From Hsuehochloa calcarea (Eukaryota > Streptophyta > Magnoliopsida > Poales > Poaceae), in NCBI GenBank assembly GCA_036346395.1, contig CM070611.1, positions 25,306,473 through 25,370,472 of the forward strand: a stretch of 64,000 nucleotides of DNA, given 5' to 3'. A program made the translations under genes and the position numbers. The notes under the pieces are model-generated. The model made no database searches and was not told the origin of the DNA. It saw nothing but the letters and a program-made list of their open reading frames with translations. Shown here piece by piece: positions 1-12,265 of this stretch. Every line of letters starts with the position of its first letter. Positions within the stretch are counted from its first letter, which is position 1.

Positions 1-1399
1 GATTCATGCTCTAGCTTGCTTAATGAATTGTCAAGCTTAAATTCTGCTCATTCCTCTGTTGTGAATCAACTGAAAAATGCTCTTGTTGAACTAGAATCTC
101 TCAAGTCTAGTTCTGTTTGCATGGATGCCATTCCGCTTGGTGTGACTACCTTGGATGCTATTCCTTTAACTTGCTCAAATTGTGCTTTGCTAGAATTGAA
201 ACTGGATAGCTCTTTAAAAGAATTGCAAAAATTTGATGCTAGTCACACTTGTTCTCATTGTAAGAATAATCGGATTAAAATGCAAGAGATGACTGAAATA
301 GTTGTTTATTCTAGAGCTGTCTCTTGTGAAAATTGCCCTAAGCTTACAATTGAGATTGAAGCCTTAAACAAGACTCTTGAAGAGAAAGCTAAAATTGAAA
401 AATTCATGTCTCTTATCAAGGCCCAAGAAAGTCATTGATTCTTCCTCTTGTATGTTGCATGCTGAAGTTGAAACTATTGTTGGTAAGATACAAGAGGCTT
501 TTAGAGTCAAATTTAAGGAGCAGTTGAATAGGATTGGAGAGTCCTATTGTGTGTCTTGTGAGGCTCTAAAAGTGGAAGTGGACATTCTTAAGAGCAAACA
601 TGTTGAGGCAATCAATTCCAAAAAGTGCTCTAATTGTGGAGTTTTGGCAAAAGAGAATGATTACCTCAAAATGACTCTTGAGAAGTTTTCTAGTGGGAAA
701 AAGAAACTCAACTTGATTCTAGACCAGTCCAAGGTGAGTGTGAAAAACAGTGGCCTAGGTTTTAAGTCCCTAGAGCATTCCAAGAATCACCCACCAAAGA
801 TTGTTAGAGTTGTGAAAAGTGGTCTGTTTGAGCAAGAACCTCCTAAGACTTCAAAGGTTGCTTTTAAATCTGCAGGTTCTGCTCAAACTCTTTCTAGCAA
901 GAAAAGTGCTTCTGTTTCACCAGTACGGACCCCTCAAAAGGTCAAGTACCATTGCACCTTCTGCAAGAAAGAGGGCCACACTGTTGAGTTTTGCTTTCGG
1001 AGAGCAAAGATTGAGAGTAAAGAGAGAATGAACACTTTGAGATCCATTAGAGGAGTCTTTTCACCAACTGTAGTCTCTAGAGCCAGGCAGCCTATTCATC
1101 GTACCATATATAGGCCTAGGTTTGTAGAGAACTTTGTTGACTCTTTTGGTGGGTCCAGGCAGCATTGTGGTTTAGGATATCGTGAGGAGAAACCACGGGT
1201 AGCACCTAGACAGGGGGAGTATTGGTCTTTTGGTAGATCGTTTTGGAGAGGTCCAGGTGGTGCTCGTGGGCATTCTTATGATCTTGTTCCTGATCATTTT
1301 TCTGCTACTTCTTCTGCTGTTCTCAGGCATCGTGCGTCTCAGTACTGGACTCCTAGATCGTTTATCTCTAACCCCAGTACTGAGGCATGGATGTTTTGA
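1..1399 (+). pseudogene. gag-like polyprotein of a copia-like element (partial, frameshifted)
   Basis: Open coding sequence runs in from the left window edge and stops at TGA 1397-1399. It is in two frames with one shift near 415-430. The product is rich in spaced Cys-x2-Cys pairs and heptad-like Leu/Lys/Glu segments, so coiled coil is likely. It ends with a clear CCHC zinc knuckle, C-x2-C-x4-H-x4-C, encoded at about 949-1005 (YHCTFCKKEGHTVEFC), followed by an Arg/Pro/Gly-rich tail. The same order of Cys pairs, a GKK-LN-ILD-K segment and a knuckle recurs in the - strand gag at 54103-57892, which shows it is a repeated mobile-element protein. A gag nucleocapsid role (RNA packaging in virus-like particles) is family knowledge. 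No protease, integrase or reverse transcriptase follows before the LTR, so the element looks non-autonomous. The N-terminal part lies outside the window. Confidence 0.75.
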
Positions 1400-2790
1400 G
1401 GGAATTTGCTCTTTTTGCGTTCATTGTATCATAATGCATTTTTATTTCAAATATCTTGCATTGTATACTAAAACTTGTGGAGCCTTGAGTATTATCCTTG
1501 TATGGCTTGATTTCATACTCTATACCTTGTCATGTCAAGTGATAGTCAGCTAGACTTCTTTTGTTGCTCTTCGTGTTTTAGCTTAGCTTTCACCTTGCTA
1601 GCTTTATATCTGTGAGCAAATTGAATCAAATCATGTCTTGTTGGATCTTATGACTAGTTTTGCTCTAGTGATCCTCTTATGATTCTTGCCATGTCATATA
1701 GGTTAAATTGATTCTTGAATTTATTTTGAGATGAAAAATGAGCTTTTTAACTTCTTAAGTCAAGCAAATGAAAAATGAGATTTTCTGTGCGAAAAAACTG
1801 ATCTCACCAATCCTTTCTCATGAGACGGCTTGCCATTGCACTAGGCATGAACTCAGGGGGAGTTTTGGATGACCTAGACCACTCTTTTAAGCTTATCGCT
1901 TGAGATGGTCGCGGAAAGGCTTGAGATCTAGCACAATGAAAAAAATCCTTTTTAGGAAAATGCTCAAAATGCTAAGTGCTTGAATATTGTTTCATATGTG
2001 AACTCTTATTGCTCAAATTGCCTCAGTTCCTATTTTGAGTCTCTTTTTACTTATAGACATGGCTTGACTCATGTTTGGTTGCTTTTAGTGAATCTATGAT
2101 ATTGAGCAACCTTTCATGGTTTTAATTCTTTTAATCTCAGATTACTGCTATTTTGGTCTTAGCTTTGCAGTACATGTTTTGCCATGATTGAATATAGCTT
2201 CTACTCTTTATATGGCTTGGTATAATTCTTGTACTGTCTACATGGATAATGGTCATGGCTCCTTTTATTAAATTTCAAAAATAAAGTCAATTCTTCATGC
2301 TTTTTCTTTTCCCATGCAACTTGATGAATTCATTGTCAAAGGGGGAGAAGGATTGTGAAAAATGTTGTTTCGGAGCTTTTGGTTTCATACATAAGGTTTC
2401 ATATAAAAGAACTTCATAAAATAAAATAAAAATGAACCTTTTGAAAATTTGTGATCATAGTGAGTTGAGTATCTGGGTTTTATTGCCTTTTTCTGATTAT
2501 ATTTGCATTTGAAGAAGACTCACAATGATCAAAGGTCAAATGGAACATTTGTCTTTCATATGGACCTAAGTGAGATTTTTTGCTACTTTCTGGAAATTGA
2601 ATCCTGTTGTGCCTTCATTGCCTTATCTCACTTGCTTATACTATTCTGAAGCCAGCTTGGTCGGTTCCTAGGCTTTTTCTTGCTTTTGGACCAAGTTGTG
2701 CCTTTATGCGAAAACGGCGAATTTTTTACTTTTCAATCTGAAAAACCACATTTTTTAAAAAATTGCCAATGTGTTCATCAAGGGGGAGAT
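1400..2790 (+). mobile_element. non-coding internal region of the copia-like element, ending in a polypurine tract
   Basis: There is no coding sequence between the gag stop and the LTR. The stretch is AT-rich. It ends in the purine run CAAGGGGGAGAT (2779-2790) directly before the LTR, the expected polypurine tract for plus-strand priming. A related segment in reverse orientation lies at 51542-51763 and 59725-59947, again abutting an LTR, which supports the assignment. Confidence 0.7.
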
Positions 2791-4638
2791 TGTGGATAGC
2801 GTGAGGATATGTGCACGATCTCAGGATGATGAGTCAATTGGCAATGGCTTTGTTGGTTTGCAAAATCTCGCTGGTTTGTTACCGTCGCACCACAAAGCGG
2901 TCCGATCGGCGATGTTGGGCGGTCGATCGCCAGGAGAGGTCCGACCGGCTACCGTGGCCGGTCCGACCGCAGATGTTTAAAGGTGGCTTTTTGAGCTGAT
3001 CCAAAATAGGTTGTGTAGGCAGTGAGGAGTCTCTCGATATGGTCGCATCATTTTGGAGCTCCCAACAAAAGTTCTATTGAGTTGAAAATTCCGTAAGGTT
3101 TCGGATTTTCACGATGGAATTTTGGCTGTCTTTTCGCGCGTCCGACCGCCGTTGTTGGATCGGCCGACCGCCCAAATCGGTCGGACCGGTGATGTGGGCG
3201 GTCGATCACGATCACTTGAAGGTGAGCCTTCTTTGCATTGATGTGGTTTGAATGTGTTTTATGTATGGATGTCAATGCTTTATTGTTGCATATTGCATTG
3301 TGGAACTAACGGGTCAAGTTGTGAAGAACTTGTTCCTGAGACGATTTGTTTGTCTATTATCGCGCGGTGGCTTGCGTGTCAACGACGCCAATCGGTAAGG
3401 TGGATCGACTACGCTGGAGAGCCGAGGTCCGTAACGATCATGGATGCCGTGAGGTCGTGTGACTCAAGCATGGTGCGTAATGGACAAGATGGATCGAACG
3501 GGTAGTTCTTGCATACCGTTGGATCTGTGGTGCGGAAGTCCGTGCGAAGTCTCGGGAGGTTCCGGCGGGATTCGGACGGAGAGACTTGGCGACGGATGAG
3601 AGCCGCCGATCAACCTACACGTGGTGAAGCAGGAGATTGCTTCAATAGTTATGTGTGTGTGGGTCCCATGTGTGAGTGGGTCCCAAAAGTAAAACCCTAG
3701 GCTTCTCCTATAAATAGAAAGGGGGGAGATGTAAAACCCCTTGAAGCATTTGGAGCCCTCTTCCTTTTTCTAGGGTTAGGAGAGGGGAGCTAGGGTTTGG
3801 AGAAATTGTGTGTGCTCCTTGTGTGAGCTCTTTTCCTCCTTGTTGGAGTGGCTTTGTAAGCATCTTGTGAGATCAATCAATCTTGTGATACTTGCTTGAG
3901 AGATCATTTGTCTCCTTTGTGTTCTTCTCTTTTTGGATGAATTTGGTGCTTCCTTGATTCAAGTGGTTGCTTGGTCTCTTGACCTATTTTCTCTTGCTTT
4001 GATGTGTGGGAATACTCCTAGAATCATCTAGACCATCAACCCCCACAAGCAAGTCTTGAATCAAAGATTTTCATATTTCTAGGGTTTGTGCACTTCTTTG
4101 GTAAAACCTTGAGAGATCGATTCTACGGTGGATCCAAGGATCATCGCTAGAAATAGGTCTCTAATATCCTTAGGAGGTGTGCTCAAATTTGGTCAAGTTT
4201 CATTGGTTGAATCAAAAGTTGGATCAAATTTCGCTTTGGATTTGGGCTTAGCATTTCAAGATCGGATCAATCGGTTTGACTGGTTTTACAACGGCGGTCC
4301 GATCGCTCGCTTTCGCATCGCCCAAGAGCGGCGGGTCGAACCGATATCCAACGGTCCGACCGCCGCTAATAGCCGGTCCGATCATTGTTAACCGCCGGTC
4401 CGACCGCTGCCATACCGGCCCGACCGCCAAAGGCCTGCACTGCACTAGTGAGTTAAATTCTCCACATTTGTGTCTTGTGGTTGACGGGGTTATCGAATTC
4501 AAGACAAGGCTTCCATCGTGCGCCATCGATCTTCTTAGCTTTCATAGCTAAAGGAGTAAAGTTCGTGTTGAATTTGATTAAGGCGAGAAAGTTGAGAAAG
4601 CGCCTATTCACCCCCCTAGTCGCCTTTACGGTCCTACA
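2791..4638 (+). repeat. 3' LTR of the copia-like element (1.85 kb)
   Basis: The LTR begins TGTGGATAGC immediately after the polypurine tract and ends GGTCCTACA, giving TG...CA termini. It is clearly related along its length to the solo LTR at 21351-23139 and more distantly to the - strand LTR at 57949-59724. Clusters of the near-palindrome CGGTCCGACCG and variants occur at about 2896-2975, 3140-3208 and 4293-4430. A TATA box (TATAAATAG, 3709-3717) sits mid-LTR and marks the likely U3 promoter. The 5' LTR is outside the window, so the target duplication cannot be checked. Confidence 0.85.
3709..3717 (+). promoter_or_regulatory. TATA box of the LTR promoter
   Basis: TATAAATAG lies in the middle of the LTR. 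The equivalent position in the sister solo LTR is TATAAATG at 22270-22277, in the same local context followed by a G-rich run. It is probably the core promoter that sets the U3/R boundary; the start site itself is not visible. Confidence 0.6.
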
Positions 4639-5549
4639 GACTTAGCCGTGCCGGCATACCTAAGGAATTGTGCTTCATAGCTTGGCAAAAAGGCGGTCTG
4701 GCGTGTGGGTACATTGGTACACCCCTGCAGGGTTCAAACTATTCGAATAGCCTCGTCCTAGGTTATGAACATGCTTGGTAAGGTCGTGCAAGAACTAGAC
4801 TACAACTTTTAATTAAAACTTGACATGGGTGGTATGAATGGGTAATTCATGCTATTGTTGTGGTGACTATTGGGTTAGTCACTTCCAGGATGTTGTTGTC
4901 ATCTATTTATTGTTATATTGTGGTTATTTACTGTTATTTGAACAATAAAAACAGATTGTAAATTTTCTTTTAAATGTACTACTTTATTGCAAATAAAAAC
5001 TGCTTTGATGTTGAAAATGAAACATACAACCTCCACTTAAATAAGCTTGCATGTAGCTATGTATAGGTCTGTTACTCTACACGTAAGTCTTGCGGAGTAC
5101 AATTTTTGTACTCATTTGTTTTGCTTAACTATTTGTTGCGGAGGAGGAAGGTGAGCCCCAAGGGCCTCACTTTTGTGAGATGTGCTGCGGGTTTGACGAC
5201 TAGCTTGGCGGTCCGGTTGGTTGCCTTGTGGGTAAAGACACACTGATTGACTCTTTTGTTTATCGCCATCTTATGGCATTTCGCTTCCGCTGTCTAATTA
5301 GTTAATTGTATGACTTTTGGCCGGTCGGCCTCCCTTTTGTAATAACCCTACTATGTATGTCTTTTGATTTGTTAAGTGTTGCTTTGGTTCTATGTCTCGA
5401 ATGGAATTGATGCATGAATTTTGTAAAAGGGTGTGTGTACTGCATTTCTGGGAAGTATACATATCTCGAAGACACGGGTTATTTCGTTTGTGATGCTAGA
5501 GTCAATTGGTGACTAAGCATTACAAGCTTAATAAACCGGGGTCCTCACA
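4639..5549 (+). repeat. gypsy-type LTR remnant (3' portion)
   Basis: The stretch ends CCGGGGTCCTCACA, a terminus typical of long plant gypsy LTRs. It contains the CTATTCGAATAG block and a GTGGGTA...GTACA context that recur in the gypsy LTRs near 34970 and 43130 and in the fragment near 49260. The copia-like element to its left appears to have inserted into it, so its 5' part lies outside the window. Confidence 0.5.
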
Positions 5550-6106
5550 GAGACTTTTTCCCATAGTTTTTTTCCGAAGGAGAAAGCCATCCATAATGTA
5601 GAAAAGTCAGAAGCCGAAAGCTATTGAGGGGCAGCTTCCCACCCCATTCCAACTTTACCCCCAAGTTGGCGGGGGTAATTATGCGCTTTTGCCACCGCAC
5701 AAAACCCCCCAACCCGCTCCCAAAACCCTAGCCCCCCGCGTCACCCGCCCGCTGCTCCCTCTTCCCCCCTGCGTTGTGCCCCTCTTCCTCCCCAACTGCA
5801 TATCTTCTCCCCAGCCACCCTCCTCCTCTCGCCTCCTCCCGCGCAGGTGCCCCACCTCCTCTCTTCTCCTCCCCTAGATCGCGTCGGCACCCCACCTCCT
5901 TCCTCCTCCCCGGCTCCCTCCTCCCCTCAAGTCGCTGTCGTTCTCCTCCTCCTGACGTGGCCGCTGCCCTCCACTTCCCCCTATGCGGCCGTCGCCCTCC
6001 TCCTCATCCCTCACGCGGCTATCGCCCTCCTCCTCTGCCACGCGTCCGTTGGCGCCCCACCACCTCCCTCTTCCCCGGCTCCCTCCTCCTCCCCTGGATC
6101 TGGCGC
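5550..6106. other. CT-rich unique-looking sequence, no gene called
   Basis: This is pyrimidine-rich sequence with an AAACCCTAGC motif near 5722 that resembles a grass 5' leader. It has several overlapping short open frames of Pro/Ser-rich composition and no recognisable domain. It continues after the solo LTR at 8903 once that LTR is removed. It may be an old gene 5' end or captured gene fragment; I cannot support a gene. Confidence 0.35.
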
Positions 6107-8897
6107 TGAAGAATCTAGACCCGCTATTATGAGTTAATGGAGTATTTTAGTGATTAATGACAAATCTATATGTGAGACTAACACTTCTATTGATATACAT
6201 ATTGTGTAGTCTTATTTGGATGAAAAAAATAAAAATCATGGAGGTATGCATTCGACATCATATTCTTATATCTTATTGCGTTACTCGGATCCAAAATACA
6301 GGTTAAATTCCACTAAAATTCTAACTTAAATATGTGCATGTATTTTTATTACACATTTGTGTATGCCACACATTTAGATGGAGCTCACTCTATGTTTTGT
6401 GGTTTCATTAGTATTGATCATATTTCTTTATCCACATATATTATGGATCTCTACTTTGAAACATATCCTTTGAGTATATAAAACTTGTGTAGTTCATATA
6501 TACTCATATCGCTTTATATTCAATTATTTACAATTGTGTTCATGTGACTAATGTGTGTGCCAAGTTGTTTTAAAGGCTTAGTCCCGGATTATAGAAGATA
6601 ACATGGAAATGGCAATGCAAAGACAATAGAGAGATCGTGGCGAGTGGCTTGAAGTTTATTTTGTGCCATTTTTGTTATGCATTGCATTTGTTTTGCTTCT
6701 GAAAAGTCTTTAGTGAAAGTTGGTAGTACCGACGTTGTCTTGGCGGTACTATCGCACAGCGGTATGACCGGGAAAGTGGCGCGGTACTACAGCAACCCGG
6801 TCGGACCAAAGATTAGTTGGTGGTACGTGTTTTTCAGAGTGACACCTTTTTGGAGCTTGAGTGCTCCCATGGAAAATTTGGTGGTACGTGTTTTCCAGAG
6901 TGGCACCTTTTTGGAGCTTGAGTGCTCCCATGGAAAGCGGTAGTACCGCAGTTTATTTGGTAGAACTACCGCATCGCGGTACAACCACATATTCTGAGCA
7001 GAAGTACCGCACACCGAAAGTTCTGAATTTTAGTTGGCGGTATGTTATCTGCAGAGAGAGCTAGTTTTGGACCTCTAAGGGAAGCGGTACTACCGCGCTA
7101 TGTGAATGGAACTACCGGAGAGCGGAACTACCGAACGGAGGTAATACCACACCTTTCTACAACAACTTGTTAAGAAGCATTTATTGCAGATATATCTTAG
7201 TAATTAATGTTTATCATTGTGGGACTAACATTTTCCATGAGTTGGATGAATAGGCTATGTTCCAGGGTGATGAAGACTTTGGATTGCATCATGAGTTGAT
7301 CGTCATCATCAAGATTCAAGATGATACTCAAGGCAAAGGTATGACTAGCTAGGGCTAAGGATGTGTTCCTAGTTTTTTTACCGGTCTTGGTGTTTATTTG
7401 GAAGACTGGATTGCTAGTATATGTTTGCCGTACTATTAAGAGGGGTCTTGTCTAGTAGCTTAAGTCTCATCATGTGTTGATAGCTCAATCTCTCTTGCTC
7501 TAGCTCATCGTGGCATGATGCTATTATTTGTAAATGTGTTTTGCAAATAGTCGAGACTCATGCATTTAATCCTTGTAGCATGTAACTATACTTTGCAACT
7601 GTATTTTGCAAATGGTTGAAGTCCATGTACCTACTCCTTGTGGCATGATTTAAGTTTGCAAATGTGTTTTGTAAATTATTGGGATTCATGTATTTTTCCT
7701 TGGCATGATCTAAGATTGCTTGTTGCTATTTCTTTGGACTTAGGCTATGATAGTGGCTCTTTGGAGTTGTGCTTTTGATTTGATCAAATATGTTTGAGAT
7801 CAATCAAATAGGTGGGTCGTTTATCCCTCTGAATAAGCTTTCTATAGAGCTCAAGATCACTCAATTCCGACATCGGAGTCAAAAGTTATGACCTTTTGAC
7901 CGAGTGTCGTCGGTGCTGAAATTGGACTGTGGTAATACCACCCAAGAAGAGAAGTACTACCGCAGAACAGTAGTACCGCCCTTTGTACTGTGGTACTACT
8001 GCACTAAAAACTTTAACGGCTAGTTTTTGAGCCGTTAATGCACCCGTGCGACCGATGAACAGCAGAAAATGGTAGTACTAGAGTTTGTATGGCGGTACTA
8101 CCGCAAATCCTAATTTTTTAGGATTTCTGCTCCAAACAGCTAGTTTTTGTGTGTGAACTATAAATACCCACCTCGACCGTTTGAGAGATAATCTTTGGCA
8201 TCCCATTTCACTCACTTGAGCTAGTGCGAGGTTCTCCTCTCAATTGTGCATGTGTTGCATCTTGTGAGCAAGGAGAGAGGTCTCCAGTTGCATGTGTTGC
8301 ATCTAGAGGTGGATTTTGTATCTGCTTGAGCTTGTGCATTCGTTGCACGTGGTGAGAGTCAAGCAAGGGATTTGACTTATTACTCTTGGTGTTTGCCGAC
8401 ACCTAGACAGTGTGGAGGTGTCGTGGACCGGTGATCTTCTCACGAAGCTTGTGAGAAGGCCCGGCGTGTTGTGAAGGTTGGAGCTCACCTACCCGGAGCG
8501 GGAAAGAGTTACCACTAGTGGAATTGAGGTGTTTAGCTTAATTCGTGGAGCCGGTCCAATTAGTTTGGACTTACCTCAACGTTGATTAGGGGAGACCGGT
8601 AAGTCTCCGAACACCACGGTAAAGCGTCATTGTGTCATTGTGGTTTATTTATCTTGTGTTTTACTTTGTGCTATTTATATTCCTAGAATTAAATTGCTTA
8701 TAGTCTTTGTATGTTTGCTATCATTATCAATAATCTTATATTGTTGGTGCACTTAGTCAAAACTAGTTGATTTATGCCTTAATTAAGCAAAACCGAATTG
8801 ATTTACAATTCCGCATAAAACTCGGTTTTAGCCACACAAAAAAAAAAATTAAAAACCGCCAATTCACCCCCCTCTAGTCGGTCTCCTCGATCTTACA
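6107..8897 (+). repeat. solo LTR, 2.8 kb, TSD GGCGC
   Basis: The element starts TGAAGAATC and ends GATCTTACA. It is flanked by the identical 5-mer GGCGC at 6102-6106 and 8898-8902, and no internal domain is present, so it is a solo LTR left by LTR-LTR recombination. It carries many copies of palindromic GGTAGTACCG/CGGTACTACCG-type motifs (about 6720-7160 and 7930-8105). Near the 3' end it has the ATTCACCCCCCTCTAGTCG block found near the ends of the copia-like LTRs elsewhere in this window. The orientation is inferred from that 3' block. Confidence 0.85.
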
Positions 8898-9124
8898 GGC
8901 GCCTCCGGCTGCCCGCGACGCCGCCCACCTACAACCCCAATCGGATCTGGTGCCTATGCCCGCCCGCGACGCTAGCCTCCTCACTCGACCTCGACACCGG
9001 CCTCCTCCCTCGACCCGGTGCTGTTATCCTCCTCCCCGTCGAACTCCTATCCTGACGCCACCGCCGTCGTCGGCCCCAAACCCTAGCCGCAGTCGTCTCT
9101 ATTTCCTCTCTCTTTTTTCTGTTG
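8898..9124. other. continuation of the CT-rich unique sequence
   Basis: Removing the solo LTR joins this stretch to 5550-6106. It is Pro/Arg-rich in every frame and contains an AAACCCTAGCCGCAG segment followed by a CT-rich run and a GTAAGGTAATTG that could be a splice donor. No product is recognisable. Confidence 0.3.
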
Positions 9125-9480
9125 TAAGGTAATTGTATTGTAATAATTGTTTTTAATAGTTATTTATTTATATATGTAATATTTATTCATTGTAATAATT
9201 ATCATTAATTGCAGTTTATTGTTGTTAATTGTGGTATATTACGTTAAATGCTTCGTTAAATGCGATTAATTGTGGTAGCCGTCGTTAATTACTATCAATC
9301 GCGTTAATAGTCGTTAATTGTGGTAGTCGTCGTTAATTGTAGTTAATTATCATTAATGGTGGTAGTTGTCGTTAGTTGTAGTGTTGTCATCAATTACATT
9401 AATTGTTGTCAATTGTCGTTAGATGTCATTAATCGTCGTCAATTGTGTTAATTACCGTTAAACGGCATTAAACAAGCTAT
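9125..9480. repeat. degenerate tandem repeat of a GTTAATTG-like unit
   Basis: Low-complexity sequence is built from diverged repeats of GTTAATTGTGGTAGTCGTC and shorter GTTAATTG or CATTAATTG units. There are no coding features. It looks like an old, decayed simple-sequence expansion. Confidence 0.65.
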
Positions 9481-9849
9481 TACTGTACTGAGGGGCATTT
9501 TAGACATTTTTCATTTCAGAAGCTACAGTCAGCCTACCTAAAAATCAGACAGTTAAACACCAAATTTCTTCAACTCAGTCATTCAGCCCTGCAGCTCAGT
9601 CAAAAATTATTTTTCAGAAAAGCAATAGTCGTGCCAAACAAGCCCGTTAGATAGTAAAAAAAAACAATATAATAGCACGGTACTGCCACCCCACTACAAA
9701 ATTAGTCCCTCATGATTAAGTGTCATTGTTCCTCGCTTTGTAATCTCTGCACATCACACCGTTAGGACGACCCATAGGAATGGGATCATTGGATGTTTCG
9801 TACAATGTAATCAACTGATCGATAAAATCCGCTCCTTACTATAATAGAT
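9481..9849. other. no gene or clear element seen
   Basis: AT-rich intergenic sequence with no long open frame and no inverted or direct repeat that I could pair. Confidence 0.4.
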
Positions 9850-10110
9850 GAGTAAATTGGCTCACTGAACTTGTATGAGTGATTTATTTAAGTCAGCGAT
9901 GTCCTAATTTGCACATTTGTGTCACTAAATCGGGTTAAGCAGGCCATCAATGGCGCCACCAAAGCCATAGGAAACGATTGTGATTGCACGTAGTTCCTAG
10001 GTATCTTCCTATTATCATTCCCAACTGCTCTCCATCTCTGATCCCATTCCCGTCGTTTCTCATGAACCGTGGCGGCCGAGTCACTCGAGCCGATCTGTTT
10101 ATCTCAATCT

Positions 10111-10179
10111 TGATAGATAGGATGGTGCCTCGACTTCTTAAATACATGATATCTTCTCTTTCGAGGAATCACACGTTCA

Positions 10180-10228
<49 letters not shown>

Positions 10229-10922
10229 CTCATGTATTCTGATTTTAGCAATCAAAGATATCGTTAATTTCCTCGCTTACATGGTATCAGAGTGGTGCTG
10301 CTCCTGAGCTGTCGCCCCCACAGCTTCCGCCACGCCACCCCTGGGAGATGATCTTATTTCTATGATCTCTCTCGGGAGCTGCGCAACCCATAGTTTAAGT
10401 CATGTTACCGATCATCCGATCTGCTACTAATTAGAGTTTTCTCCGGTCATCTTTAAATCGGATTTTCTCTATTTTTTTTTCCCAATCATAGATTGGTTTG
10501 CGTCGCACTGCCGACCTGTCGACGTTCATCGGCTCCGGACTTCACCGCCTCGGCTTTGACCTCTCCGACGTCTCCTCTCTTCTGATGACGTCATGACGTG
10601 ACGCCGCGTGCTCGTCGACCCGACCCTCCCTCCACGGCCTTCCGAGCGCCCCGTCTACCGTCGTCATCACGCCGGATCATCATCGTCGGACCATCGTCTG
10701 CGAGACTTCCGTCTCACTGAATTTAGGTCCAGTCTGAATGTCCACTTTAGCGACGTTTCGACTGCGGGGGCGTGTTAGACAGATGGTGTCTCGGCTTCCT
10801 ACATGCATGATACCTTTTCTTCTGAGGAATCACACATTCACATGATAGCTGTATGCGTTCACATAATAACTGTATACGTTCACATGATACAATTAAAAAT
10901 AACGTTAATTTCCTCGCTTACA
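10111..10922 (+). mobile_element. TRIM-like miniature LTR retrotransposon
   Basis: The 5' LTR (10111-10281) and 3' LTR (10773-10922) share the TGATAGATAG/TGTTAGACAG start, a GAGGAATCACAC block and the end TTTCCTCGCTTACA. Right after the 5' LTR is TGGTATCAGAG (10282-10292), the primer-binding site for initiator-Met tRNA. Just before the 3' LTR is the G-rich run ACTGCGGGGGCG (10761-10772), the polypurine tract. The flanks AATCT and AATCC are a near-perfect 5-bp target duplication. The internal region is about 490 bp and non-coding, so the element is non-autonomous. Confidence 0.85.
10182..10227. repeat. (TA)n microsatellite inside the TRIM 5' LTR
   Basis: An uninterrupted TA run of about 23 units occurs in the 5' LTR only. 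The 3' LTR has imperfect CACATGATAG/CACATAATAAC repeats in the same place, so the microsatellite expanded after insertion. Confidence 0.9.
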
Positions 10923-11812
10923 AATCCGATTGGAGCCTGCCGAGCCGCCGCTGTACCCGGTGGAGGATAGGAACACCAACGGCGGCGCACCAGTCCGGCG
11001 GATCTTCAGCTGCACCCGGAGGAGGAGCCACCGCCGGCCCACGAAAATCAAGACACAAACACGTACCAATGAAGCTCTAGAGCTCAAGATACAAGAAAGC
11101 ACAAAAAAGTACTCGTGCATTGTGCAAAATGTCGCCATATGCATAGGTAATGTAGGCATTAGTTTCAGAATAGGTGCTTGTTCTAAATAATCTCCCGGAA
11201 CTAGTTTCAGAAGTTTTCATTATTCCCGAATGGTGAACAATAACCTTGAACCTCAATTCCACTGGAAGGCCTCGCGTCACCCCTGCACGTTGCAACCCAA
11301 TGGAATCAGCGGATCAGGGAGCCAGTGACACCAGTTCGCCATGGATGAGGGGGGCCGGTGAAGGCGAGTGTGGCGGCAGAGTTCGAGGGGGGACGCGGCG
11401 GGGGTTCTTGCAGAAGCGGCGGTGGCAAGCGATGCTCGAGCAAGGCCTCCAGGCCGCGATCCTCGCCTCTGGCTTCACCCGTTTGCTCGTCGCCTCGGCC
11501 GCCCATATGGACGGGGATCAAATCGAGAGGGGATGGATGGGGATGCGGATGGGATTAGGGATGAAGGAGGAGTTGGGAATGAGAATAGAAACATACGTAG
11601 GGGTCCCTTGCAAAATTACACCACACGCATTGAGGAATGCCACGTAGGCGTAGGAGACGGTCCACGTCACAATTGTTTCCGAGGTAGCATCCGTGGCGGC
11701 GGCGTTGATGACCCACTTAACCCCGTTTAGTGATCTAGATGTGCAAATTTAGAGATTGGTGACCTAAATGAACCATCTACGTAAGTTTAGTAACCCATGA
11801 TGCAATTTACTC

Positions 11813-12265
11813 CAAAGAGAATTTAGATCAACTACTGAAATACCCATTTCTGATACCGACCATTATTTTTCAATTCGATGGGTAAAGAGTGAATGAAATC
11901 TGGCAGCTCACCACTAGTCCACTGTCACAAAACCCTCGAGGAACAATAAGAAAAAGAGAGAACAAGTCCATTTTACTCCTCCACATAACCCATGAACTTT
12001 AAAATCGTTTGTTTAACCTCATAATCTCCACAAACACAATCAAATTACCCCCTACTATTGTTTGCTGATTTTGCCTACGTGACTCATGTTTGCATTCCGT
12101 TTAGACACAACAACATCATCTAGCATATTGAATGAAGTGCACCATGGACTAGTTTTGGCGCCAAAGTGGGTAGATTTTCCCTCCAAAATCAGGTGGTACC
12201 CTAGAGAAAGGAGAGAGGAAACATTTGCCCTAAATCTGGAACTGATTGGAGAGTGTTGGGTGAGC
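11813..12265. other. 5' flank of the broken GRF-type gene
   Basis: No coding sequence is recognised. The 200 bp before the ATG at 12266 is presumably the leader and promoter of the GRF-type pseudogene. No TATA box is obvious. Confidence 0.35.

Larger units (their letters stand above)
9850..11812. mobile_element. Mutator-like terminal-inverted-repeat element (possible Pack-MULE)
   Basis: The left end, from GAGTAAATTG (about 9850-9960), pairs in inverted orientation with the right end (about 11700-11812, ending CAATTTACTC). The paired blocks include TTTGCACAT and a GTCACTAAA...GGGTTAAG stretch, at roughly 70-80% identity by eye over 100 bp. Long inverted repeats of this type are typical of rice MULEs. 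I could not find a matching 9-bp target duplication. The interior holds no transposase. It is GC-rich between about 10925 and 11690 and interrupted by the small LTR element at 10111-10922. The GC-rich core could be captured gene sequence. Confidence 0.6.

Noticed and set aside
6720..8105. Repeated GGTAGTACCG units as a possible CRISPR-like array
   Set aside because: Spacing and unit sequence are irregular, the region is inside an LTR, and the genome is a plant.
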